Assembly: GCA_030278955.1 (NCBI GenBank)
Contig: JAOANR010000011.1
Span: 27,408,403-27,472,402, forward strand
Length of the DNA stretch: 64,000 bases
Direction of reading: 5' to 3'
Source: Hygrophila difformis
Taxonomy: Eukaryota > Streptophyta > Magnoliopsida > Lamiales > Acanthaceae
Shown: positions 55,396-64,000 of the stretch, one piece after another
How the letters are laid out: each line of letters opens with the position of its first letter
How positions within the stretch are numbered: position 1 is the stretch's first letter
The notes under the pieces: model-generated
Told to the model about the DNA's origin: nothing
Database searches by the model: none
The model's input: the letters and a program-made list of their open reading frames with translations, nothing else
Translations under genes and position numbers: made by a program

Positions 55396-57509
55396 GAACC
55401 CATAGGAATCAACACACATCTTGGGGAATCGAACCCGCAGGAAAAACATACAATCGCCCTTGGGGAATCGAACCCGCAAGAACTCAAATACATCCTAGGG
55501 AATTGAACCCATAGGAATCAACACACATCCCGGAGAATCGAACCCGCAGGAAAACATATTTCACAAGTTTCACAAAATATAATCTCTAAAATCTCACGAA
55601 TCACGTTTAACTAGATTAACGGAAAAAAAATATTTTATTGTTTAGACATATCTCACAAATCATGTGTTTCTCAAAAGTCGAGTTTCTCAACGTTTCAACC
55701 AAGCCATTGCCACATTTTACGCCGTTTCTGTTTAAAAATTCATTTAAAAGGCAATCGACTTCAAATTTCTACAATAGCTCAAAAACACACTAACGAACAA
55801 CTTTCATGCTTTAAGTTTTCCGAAAATATGTGAGGAAATGGGTGAAATTTTACAATCTTTGCAAAGTACAAAATCTGCCAACTTTTACTACACAGCGCAC
55901 GGATTTTCAAAAGCGTTTTTAACATAGCAAACTTCCTCCAAAATTTATGAAATTTTACAGGCACTTGAAAGACACCAAAATAAACAAGTTTTATTAGAGA
56001 CAAATTATGCAAATTCTTTTCGGATTAAGCCAGAATAATTCACTAAATTCGGACTTAAAATCTATCGACTTTTTCTTCAACGACACAATGTATTCAAAAC
56101 GGGTTTTAACTATCCAAACCTTAATGAAAATGCACGAAATTTTACAGGCATATTCTCAAGACATTTATCTACAACTTTTATGCTTTCACCAAAGATTAAT
56201 TTTGAACGGTTCTAAACCACCAATATTGATATGTACGGTATTATCTTACAGTGGGTGATGTCTAGGATGTCTCTGGATCGATTGGGGCGCCCACGCTTGA
56301 TACGAACGCGTCCGAATTACTCCGTCTCCTTTCCATTGGCCCCGAAACAAAATCAAAAGTAAAAATCTAGGGTTAGATCGGATTTTCGGACTTGAAAAGA
56401 TGGAAGAAACCTTAACAAATTCTTACTAACAATCTGGAAACCTCAAATTCTTGTTCTCCACATCTCCTCGGTCGGATTTCGTTACCGGAAAGTGATCGGA
56501 AAGCAAGAACTTGGTGATTTTAGGTTTTGGAAGAGGTTTGGAGAGAATGGAGAGAATGGAGGCTGCTAGGGTTTGAGATGGACAAAATTATGAGTCCCAA
56601 GACTCCTAAATCCGTCCCTATATCCTTCCCTTCGACCGGGATTGAGTTACCAAAGTCGGGGGTCGAAAATAAGGCAAGAAATCGTCGAAAATCGAAACAT
56701 GATCGCAGCCTGTTGAGTGGCGCAGTCTTGGCGCAGTTTTGACCAATACTACGCGGCCACCGCACGGCCCCCGGCTGGGCTGCGGTCCGGGCCAGGCCGC
56801 GCGATCCGTCGGGCCTTTTCTTCTCTCTTTTGGGCTTCTATCCTCCTACGTTTTCGGGCTCGATTTTTCGGGTCATTCTCGGATTATGAGTCCTATCTTA
56901 AATTTATTTCGACGTAAATTGATTTCGTATTTGAAATCTTGAATCCGTCGAGTTTGAGTTCTTCGGCGTTGAATTCATCGCCATTCGATTCCCGTGCAAT
57001 GATTTATTTCTTTAAATCATTTTCGACTTCACGGTTCTTGGAATTAAAATTCTCTTGCTCTTCGAATTTAATTCCATCTCCTATTATTAAAAGTCTCGGT
57101 ATTACAGTCTACCCCCCTGAAGAATCAACTTCGTCCTCGCAGTTGCGCTTTAAGTTCTTTCTTTCACTACGTTTTTGTGATGTTGTGATATTGTGTGTTA
57201 TTGCATGCTATTGTGTGTGTTATTTTGACTGAACCCAGAATTGAAATTTCCAGGTTGCCTACGTACCCTGTGAAGGGATCAAGTCATTACATAGTTCAAA
57301 ACAATTTGAATTTGTTTATTATTGATTTGGGATACATATTGTCGAGTCGACCTCAAAAGTAAATGCTTATACATTATTACGGGGTATCACATCCTCTCCC
57401 CCTTAGGACTTCAGTTATGTCCCCATAACTGCCTACATATTATTCTCGAGAAGGTTCGGGTTTTGATCTTGTTCCTTGTCAGCTTCTCCTTGTTGAAGGT
57501 TCACCATAT

Positions 57510-58181
57510 CTATTCTCCTTTCGATTGCTTCCTCTGGCGTTCGATATCCCCTAGTCTTGTGACCAAACTTGGCGCATTGGCTCCAGGCTTTGGGCATTGG
57601 CCCACCAAATGTGCATGGTTGCATCGTGGGCAGCGTGGTATGAATGCACCACGATTGTTGTCTCGACTATCCGAGTTCTGTGGCTGGTCAGGTTTAATGG
57701 TCATGTCCTCTCTCTTGTTAATGTTCTCTATCCACGTCCGGCAGTCACGCAGCCGATGACCAAATCGACCACATCGAAAGCACGCTCCGGGCTGAAGGCA
57801 CCCTCTCGCATAATTTGGCTTATCACACTTTGAACATGGTGGTGCATAATCACCATGGTTGAAGACTATCCCCTTGTTTCTCCCTTTGCTTCCATGAGGC
57901 GGTCTATTCGGGCCTTTACGAAGATGGTTTCTACCCGACTTATTATCATCTCTGCGGTTGCTGTTAATCTTGTCTTGCCCCTGGTTGACTAGTGCGTTCC
58001 CTAACACAACCAGAGCTTCCCCTACGATCCTTAGGTGTCCGTCTACTTTACTAGGAATAAGGGCTGCTTGCCCTCCTTGATTGGGTGCACCAACAATTTG
58101 TATTGGTACGTTGCATTGTCGTGGCTCTTCGTTGGTGTTGGGTGGGATGGGTGGATTGCGAGGTCTTCCTCTTTGTGTCAT
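57510..58181 (-). CDS. element C gag lacking the capsid domain
   Basis: 223 residues. The N-terminus MTQRGRPRNPPIPPNTNEEP with HLRIVGEALVVLGNALVNQG matches the disordered leader of the A and outer gags. It then jumps directly to the basic linker (DKINSNRRDDN) before the knuckles. About 190 residues of capsid are missing, yet the frame is kept. Knuckles: CSKCDKPNYARGC (His position changed to Tyr), CFRCGRFGHRLRDC and a third CPRCNHAHLVGQC. The C-terminus LVTRLGDIERQRKQSKGE ends naturally. It could bind RNA but not build a capsid by itself. Confidence 0.85.
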   Translation of the reverse strand: MTQRGRPRNPPIPPNTNEEPRQCNVPIQIVGAPNQGGQAALIPSKVDGHLRIVGEALVVLGNALVNQGQDKINSNRRDDNKSGRNHLRKGPNRPPHGSKGRNKGIVFNHGDYAPPCSKCDKPNYARGCLQPGACFRCGRFGHRLRDCRTWIENINKREDMTIKPDQPQNSDSRDNNRGAFIPRCPRCNHAHLVGQCPKPGANAPSLVTRLGDIERQRKQSKGE

Positions 58182-58489
58182 TCTATCACAACGCGCAATG
58201 ATTTGATTCTAAGGATTTAATAGAGTGTTGGAAGAATAATAATTTACTGAATCAAATGGTGTTGGTAGGAGTTGTTTTGGAGTTGATAATGTTCACTTGT
58301 TGGAATTTTATAAATCAATCCCCTTGTTGGAATAATAATAGAGTGTTGGAATTTTGTTGGAAGTTTCTTTTTTTTTTTAAGGAATTTTCGTACAGAGATA
58401 GGAGGCGAGATAGTGCTTCTATTTCTCGGAAAGGAATAACTAGACAAAGGTAGATAGATAGCGTTTAAAAATCTTTAATCTCACTAAGC

Positions 58490-58690
58490 CTCGTTGGTAG
58501 GGTCTTCCTCCGTTGGGCTTCGATCCTATCTATCATTTCTTCGTTTTGTTTGATGAGTTTTCAGAAGTGTAGTAGGCCAGCTTTAAGTTGACCTACGCGG
58601 TGTTTAGAGTATCCTATATTCTGTTGGGAGTCAATGTACGCATTCATCGTTTTCATCATTAGGGTTCTCGACAAGTCATAATATATCGTC
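58490..58690 (-). pseudogene. decayed pre-gag ORF of element C
   Basis: On the minus strand MNAYIDSQQNIGYSKHRVGQ, then LKAGLLHF, a stop, and a charged helix EEMIDRIEAQRRK. It is the same ORF as in element B and the outer element, with a nonsense codon after the first helix. Confidence 0.65.
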
Positions 58691-59115
58691 TAGGTGAAGA
58701 TCTATGGAAAAAGGCAGAGAATAGTTATGAGCATGCTAAGCATAGACGATCAAGATCTAAAACTAAGGCACAATAAGTCTCAAGCTAATGCTTCTAAGTC
58801 AAGAGTCAAAGTCAAGCCAAATACTAGAGTGAGAATGTTATCTAACGCAAACGATTCACAAAAAAGAAAGTTAGTACAATTATGTATGTATGCATATGCA
58901 ATCCCCCCAATAAAAAAAATTTAATCTATGTAATGCATTTATTTATCCATGGGTTTTTAAAAAATTATGCCTTGGATAATTTAAAAACGATGGAAAAATA
59001 TCTGGACCACTATATTGGGCCAAAAATAGTAAATCTTTGGGCTAAAGAAAATATTGGGCTAAGTAAAAATTTTGGGCTAAAAATTTTTGGGCTCAAAAAT
59101 TTAGGATTTTAATAA

Positions 59116-61985
59116 TAAGTAAAATTTAAATCCTTTATATCTTCTCGTTTCATTTCTTTTACTATAGTTTCAATATGATCGAAGACAATCGTCCTTGGGG
59201 AAACAAACCCGCAAGAACTCAAATACATCCTAGGGAATTGAACCCATAGGAATCAACACATATCCTGGGGAATCGAACCCGCAGGAAAACATACAATCGC
59301 CCTTGGAGTATCGAACCCGCAAGAACGCCCTTGGGGAATCGAACCCGCAAGAACTCAAATACATCCTAGGGAATTGAACCTAGAGGAATCAACACACATC
59401 CTGGGGAATCGAACCCGCAGGAAAAACATACAATCGCCCTTGGGGAATCGAACCCACAAGAACTCAAATACATCCTAGGGAATTGAACCTAGAGAAATCA
59501 ACACACATCCTGGGGAATCGAACCCGCAGGAAAAACATACAATCGCCCTTGGGGAATCGAACCCGCAAGAACTCAAATACATCCTAGGGAATTGAACCCA
59601 TAGGAATCAACACACACCCTGGGGAATCGAACCCGCAGGAAAACATACAATCGTCCTTGGGGAATCGAACCCGCAAGAACTCAAATACATCCTAGGGAAT
59701 TGAACCCATAGGAATCAACACACATCCTGGGGAATCGAACCCACAGGAAAAACATACAATCGCCCTTGGGGAATCGAACCCGCAAGAACTCAAAGACATC
59801 CTAGGGAATTGAACCCATAGGAATCAACACACATCCTGGGGAATCGAACCCGCAGGAAAACATATTTCACAAGTTTCAGAAAATATAATCTATAAAATCG
59901 CACGAATCAAGTTTAACTAGATTAACGAAAAAAAAAATATTTTATTGTTTAGACATATCTCACAAATCATGTGTTTCTCAAAGTCGAGTTTCTCAACGTT
60001 TCAACCAAGCCATTGCCACAGTTTACGCCGTTTCAGTTTAAAAATTCATTTCAAAGGCAATCGACTTGAAATTTCTACAGTAGCTCAAAACATGCTAACG
60101 AACAACTTTCATGTTTTAAGTTTTTCGAAAATATGTGAGGAAACGGGTGAAATTTTACAATCTTTGCAAAGTACAAAATCTGCCAACTTTTTCTACACAG
60201 CAACTGATTTTCAATAGAGTTTTTAATATAGCAAACGACCTCCAAAATTTATGAAATTTTACAGGCACTTGAAAGACACCAAATAAACAAGTTTTATTAG
60301 AGGCAAATTATGCAAATTCATTTCAGATTAAGTCAGAATAATTCACTAAATTCGGACTTAAAATCTGTCGACTTTTTCTTCAACGACACAGTGTATTCAA
60401 AATGGATTTTGACTATCCAAACCTTAATGAAAATGCACGAAATTTTACAGGCATATTCTCAAGACATATATCTACAACTTTTATGTTTTCACCAAATATT
60501 AGTTTTGACTACAAGTGATAGAAAAATGCACATCAAGTTAGACAATGTATCCAGTCTTGGTTTTTGAAAAGTTCATATATCACAGCAAAAGTTCGACGCG
60601 ATTTGGAATATCAAATCGTAATGAAAATGTATGAATTTTGACACAAGATAGATTAAGATGTTAGGAAGAAATCTCTAGTTTAGAGTTTTTCGTTTCGGAT
60701 TCTCGAAATAGGGTTTTTCGGCCAATCTCAGAAAATGCATAAAGATTGAATCTTTTATGTCCGATTTTAGGATTTGATTTAAAACTAATGTTTCGAACGG
60801 TTCTAAACCACCAATATTGATATGTAAGGTATTATCTTACAGTGGGTGATGTCTAGGACGTCTCTGGATCGATCGGGGCGCCCACGCTTGCTACGAACAC
60901 GTCCGAATTACTCCGTCTCTTTTCCATTGGCCCCGAAACGAAATCGAAAGTAAAAATCTAGGGTTAGATCGGATTATCGGACTTGAAAAGATGGAAGAAA
61001 CCTTAACAAATACTTACTAACAATCTGGAAACCTCAAATTCTTGTTCTCCACGCCTCCTTGGTCGGATTTCATTGCCGGGAAGTGATCAGAAAGCAAAAA
61101 CTTGGTGATTTCGGGTTTTGGAAGAGGTTTGGAGAGAATGGAGAGAATGGAGGCTGCTAGGGTTTGAGATGGACGAAATTATGAGTCCCAAGACTCCAAA
61201 ATCCGTCCCTATATCCTTCCCTTCGACCGGGATTGGGTTACCAAAGTCGGGGGTCGAAAATAAGGCAAGAAATCGTCGAAAAGCGAAACATGATCGCAGC
61301 TTGTTGAATGGCGCAGTCTTGGCGCAGTTTTGACCAATACCGTGCGGCCACCGCACGGCCCCCGGATGGGCTGCAGGTCCGGGCCGGGCCGTGCGATCCG
61401 TCGGGCCTTTTCTCCTCTCTTTCGGGCTTCTACCCTCCTACGTTTTCGGGCTCGATTTGTCGGGTCATTCTCGGATTATGAGTCCTATCTTAAATTTATT
61501 TCGACTTAAATTGATTTCGTATTTGAAATCTTGAATCCGTCGAGTTTGAGTTCTTCGGCGTTGAATTTGTCGCCATTCGATTCCCGTGCAATGATTTATA
61601 TCTTTAAATCATTTTCGACTTCACGGTTCTTGGAATTAAAAATTCTCTTGCTCTTCGAATTTAATTCCATCTCCTATTATTAAAAGTCTCGGGTATTACA
61701 GTCTACCCCCCTCAAGAATCAACTTCATCCTCGCAGTTGCGATTTAGGTTCTTTCTTTCACTACGTTTTTGTGATGTTGTGATATTGTGTGTTATTGCAT
61801 GATATTGTGTGTGTTATTTTGACTGAACCCAGAATTGAAATTTCTAGGTTGCCTACGTACCCTGTGAAGGGATCAAGTCATTATATAGTTCAAAACAATT
61901 TGAATTTGTTTATTATTGATTTGGGATACATATTGTCGAGTCGACCTCAAAAGTAAATGCTTATACATTATTACGGGGTATCACA
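59116..61985 (-). repeat. element C 5' LTR, truncated (2.87 kb)
   Basis: Matches the 3' LTR from AATAAGTAAAATTTAAATCC onward. The 3'-most 575 bases of the LTR and the primer-binding site are deleted at the junction near 59115. CpG block at 61335-61400. CCCTTCACAGGGTACG motif at 61850-61880 (minus strand). Confidence 0.88.
59185..59865 (-). repeat. T-arm/B-box-like tandem hairpin array, element C 5' LTR
   Basis: About six full 108-bp periods with the same three sub-unit types as the array at 51195. It is longer than its 3' LTR partner, so copy number changed after insertion. Most sub-units keep complementary arms. A few (for example near 59303 and 59441) have single-base departures. Confidence 0.88.
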
Positions 61986-62066
61986 CCAGCGCCCTCCGCA
62001 GCATCAGCAACAGAATCAGCAACAAAACCAGCAGCCGAATCTGAATCAGCAGGGCAATTAGGGACG
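61986..62066 (+). pseudogene. end of outer Tekay gag
   Basis: Gln/Asn-rich codons (QRPPQHQQQNQQQNQQPN) continue the tail cut at 50541, and a TAG follows at about 62059. This confirms that element C splits gag. Confidence 0.75.
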
Positions 62067-62070
62067 CCCT

Positions 62071-62496
62071 ATGGGACGCCTCAACGTGATCAACCAAGCA
62101 GACGTGCCTGCACAGGGAGAAGTGATGGCAGGTACATTTCACGTCTTAAATACACCCATAAAGGTTTTATTTGATTCTGGAGCTAGTTGTTCAATTATAG
62201 CATCAAGAGTAGTGCCTGAGTTAGATCTACCTAAGTGCGAGATAATTAGCTTAGGAATTCAATTGCCTTTAGGAGAAGTAGTAGCGTGCTCTAAACGTTA
62301 TGATGGAATTCCTATTGTAATCAAGAACGTAGAATTCTTCGCGAACTTAGTAGAATTTAACTTAAGGGACTTTGACATTATACTAGGGATGGACTGGTTG
62401 TCCCAATATAAAGCGGTGATCGAGTGCCAGAAGCAAAAGATCACCCTGTTAAAAAGTAGAGGAAGGAGAGTTATCTTTTACTCTCAACCCCCATAA
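62071..62496 (+). pseudogene. outer Tekay aspartic protease
   Basis: 141 codons: VMAGTFHVLNTPIKVLFDSGASCSIIA with active-site DSGA, then RDFDIILGMDWLSQYKAVIE, the standard gypsy protease end leading to reverse transcriptase. The domain itself is open. The frame is lost directly after it (YSQPP stop), where the protein should run on into reverse transcriptase. Confidence 0.92.
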
Positions 62497-62540
62497 GAGG
62501 AGCAATAAAATCGTTAGTGCCCTCAAACTAGGGTAACTCG

Positions 62541-63983
62541 ATGCGTAAGGGGTATGAGTTGTATGCGTGTTACGTTCATAACCTCGAGGCGGAAGAGAAC
62601 AAGGTTGACAACATTCCATTGGTGAGAGAATACCCGGACGTGTTTCCCGAAGACGTTCCGGGAATGCCACCTAAACGAGATCTTGAATTCACCATAGATC
62701 TCGTTCCGGGAACGGAGCATGTCTCAAAAGCTCCATATCGGATGGCACCATTGGGAATGAAGGAGTTGAAGGAACAACTCGAGGCGCTACTGCAGAAATG
62801 ATACATAAGACCGAGTATTTCCCCATGGGGAGCACCGGTTTTATTCGTTAAAAAGAAAGACGGAGGATTACGTCTTTGCATAGATTACCGGGGACTAAAT
62901 CAAGTGACCATCAAGAACAAGTATCCCCTGCCAAGGATTGAGGATCTATTCGATCAACTGAAGGGAGCTTCGGTGTTCTCGAAGATCGATTTGCGATCGG
63001 GGTATCACCAATTGAGGATCGCCGAGAAAGACATTCCGAAGACAGGCGTTTCGAACTCGATATGGCCACTATGAGTTCACAGTGTTATCCTTTCGGGTTA
63101 ACAAACGCTCCTGCAATGTTCATGAATCTCATGAACAATGTGTTTCGAGAATTACTAGATCAATGTGTGGTAGTGTTCATCGACGACATACTGATCTACT
63201 CGAAGAGCGAAGAAGAGCATTCCCTAACATTTACATCAAGTGTTAGGGATATTGCGAAGGAATCAACTATATGGCAAGCTGTCCAAATGCGATTTTTGGT
63301 TGAAGGAGGTAGCGTTTCTTGGACACATAGTATCCGCTGATGGAGTTTCAGTGGACCCGGCCAAAGTTTCAGCCGTGACAGAGTGGGTAGCGCCAAAGAG
63401 CCCAACGGAAATAAGGAGTTTCCTTGGACTAGCTGGGTATTATAGGCGATTTGTAAAGGCCTTTTCAAAAATTGCACGTCCTTTAACCCAGCTACTGAAG
63501 AAAGGAGTAAAATACGAGTGGACTGAGGCGTGTGAGACTGCATTTCAAGAGCTAAAGAAACGACTCACAACCACACCCATATTGACACTACCGTCAGAGA
63601 GTGGTGATTTCGAAGTTTACAGTGATGCTTCGAATGAGGGATTAGGATGCGTTCTGATGCAAGACTCGAAGGTCGTTGCATACGCATCTCGCCAATTGAA
63701 ACCTCGCAAGGAGAACTACCCGACACACGACTTGGAGTTGGCAGCTGTCGTGTTCGCTCTAAAGATATGGCTACGCTATCTTTATGGGCGAAAGTGTCGG
63801 ATGTTCACCAATCACAAAAGTCTGAAATATATATTCACTCAAAGGGAGTTGAATCTGAGACAGCGAAGGTGGCTGGAGCTCATCAAGGATTATGATTTGG
63901 AGATATTCTACCACGAGGGGAAAGCGAATGTGGTAGCCGATGCCCTAGTCGGAAGACCCAACACGTGGCACACTCGTTGGTGA
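62541..63983 (+). pseudogene. outer Tekay reverse transcriptase and RNase H, broken
   Basis: Begins YELYACYVHNLEAEEN and REYPDVFPEDVPGMPPKRDL. TGA at 62799-62801 falls within LLQK-YIRPS. Then [33 protein letters not shown] and [15 protein letters not shown] follow. Frame changes occur near 63040 and 63085. The catalytic FIDDILIYS (63178-63204) is present. Another shift occurs near 63225, then [20 protein letters not shown] and the RNase H domain ([41 protein letters not shown]). The frame ends at 63983. Integrase would follow outside the window. Confidence 0.93.
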
Positions 63984-64000
63984 TTCCGTCGGCATTGCAC

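Larger units (their letters stand above)
50542..57391 (-). repeat. element C 3' LTR with nested insertion
   Basis: Sense-strand start TGTGATACCCCGTAAT at 57391, end at 50542. Without the 51576-55395 insert and one duplication it is about 3.03 kb. It contains the T-arm-like array (51195-51575 and 55396-55555), a CpG-rich block at 56745-56815 and the CCCTTCACAGGGTACG motif at 57254-57283. It matches 59116-61985. Confidence 0.9.
50542..61985 (-). mobile_element. Tekay element C: non-autonomous gypsy (minus strand)
   Basis: Target duplication CCAGC (50537-50541 and 61986-61990). On the minus strand, the 5' LTR runs from 61985 and is truncated at about 59116. Then come a decayed pre-gag ORF (58690-58490), gag without capsid (58181-57510), the polypurine tract (57408-57392) and the 3' LTR 57391-50542, which contains a younger copia-like element. 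The left terminus is TA in place of TG (TATAACACC). Primer-binding site and about 575 bases of the 5' LTR are deleted. No pol. It interrupts the outer gag. Confidence 0.92.
20088..64000 (+). mobile_element. outer Tekay-type Ty3/gypsy retrotransposon (continues past window)
   Basis: 5' LTR 20088-22600, tRNA-iMet primer-binding site 22604-22615, pre-gag coiled-coil ORF, gag, protease, reverse transcriptase and RNase H, in the order of Tekay-like chromoviruses. The 3' end lies outside the window. It is split by the LINE (23228-48731) in the pre-gag ORF and by Tekay element C (50542-61985) in gag. GTCAA (20083-20087) is the left half of the expected 5-bp target duplication. All coding parts are broken. 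As the host of everything nested within, it is the oldest element of the right two-thirds of the window. Confidence 0.9.

Noticed and set aside
51195..59865. CRISPR array or tRNA gene cluster
   Set aside because: Units look like T-arms and are regularly spaced, but no acceptor, D or anticodon arms are present, spacers are not unique, and the host is a plant retrotransposon.
1..64000. Endogenous pararetrovirus or other viral copy
   Set aside because: All reverse transcriptases seen belong to copia, Tekay-type gypsy or LINE elements; no movement protein, coat protein or viral zinc-finger arrangement was found.

Overview
This is nuclear plant DNA, almost certainly from a dicot. Nearly all of it is retrotransposons: Ty1/copia, Ty3/gypsy of the Tekay and Athila/Tat types, and an L1-type LINE. 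There are also small DNA transposons of hAT, Tourist and Stowaway type. Only one ordinary gene is visible, a small secreted cell-wall-type protein at 6979-7257 with its own TATA box and poly(A) signal. No rRNA, tRNA or CRISPR array was seen.

Layout, left part. 1-4733 is the 3' portion of a TNT1-like copia element inserted antisense into a DUF4283 LINE fragment (4734-5209). 5230-9950 holds the one gene, a 150-bp tandem duplication upstream of it, a possible hAT-like element, and a long foldback. 10110-20087 is a scrambled block: an Athila-type LTR (+), an antisense copia fragment, Stowaway and Tourist MITEs, an Athila-type gag-pro region (-) without pol, and a copia reverse-transcriptase fragment (+). 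Inverting about 11.6-19.5 kb in the mind restores collinearity of both the gypsy and the copia element, so this looks like an inversion of about 8 kb.

Layout, right part. 20088 to beyond the window end is one Tekay-type gypsy element holding a multi-level nest. A full-length RRM-type LINE (23228-48731, 13-bp target duplication) sits in its pre-gag ORF. That LINE carries Tekay element A (26222-34275, duplication TAGGA) and Tekay element B (35310-45891, duplication TAGAC, minus strand). B carries a 1.3-kb hAT element in its 3' LTR (35740-37040, duplication GTTACAAG), and the empty site is preserved in B's other LTR. The outer gag is split by Tekay element C (50542-61985, duplication CCAGC, minus strand). 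C contains a young copia-like gag-only element (51576-55395, duplication GAACC). The outer protease, reverse transcriptase and RNase H resume at 61986 and are broken.

How the parts work together. A, B and C all lack pol but keep LTRs, gag or pre-gag ORFs, and polypurine tracts; primer-binding sites survive in A and B and are deleted in C. They are therefore non-autonomous and probably depended on proteins supplied in trans by relatives of the outer element. B also carries an antisense ORF with its own leader and a possible intron.

The most unusual signal is in the Tekay LTRs. At the same relative place, several hundred bases before the LTR end, each family has a tandem array of short hairpins. 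The loop is constant within a family, while the two stem arms change together from unit to unit. In family C each unit also reads, on the element's sense strand, as a tRNA T-arm or RNA polymerase III B box.
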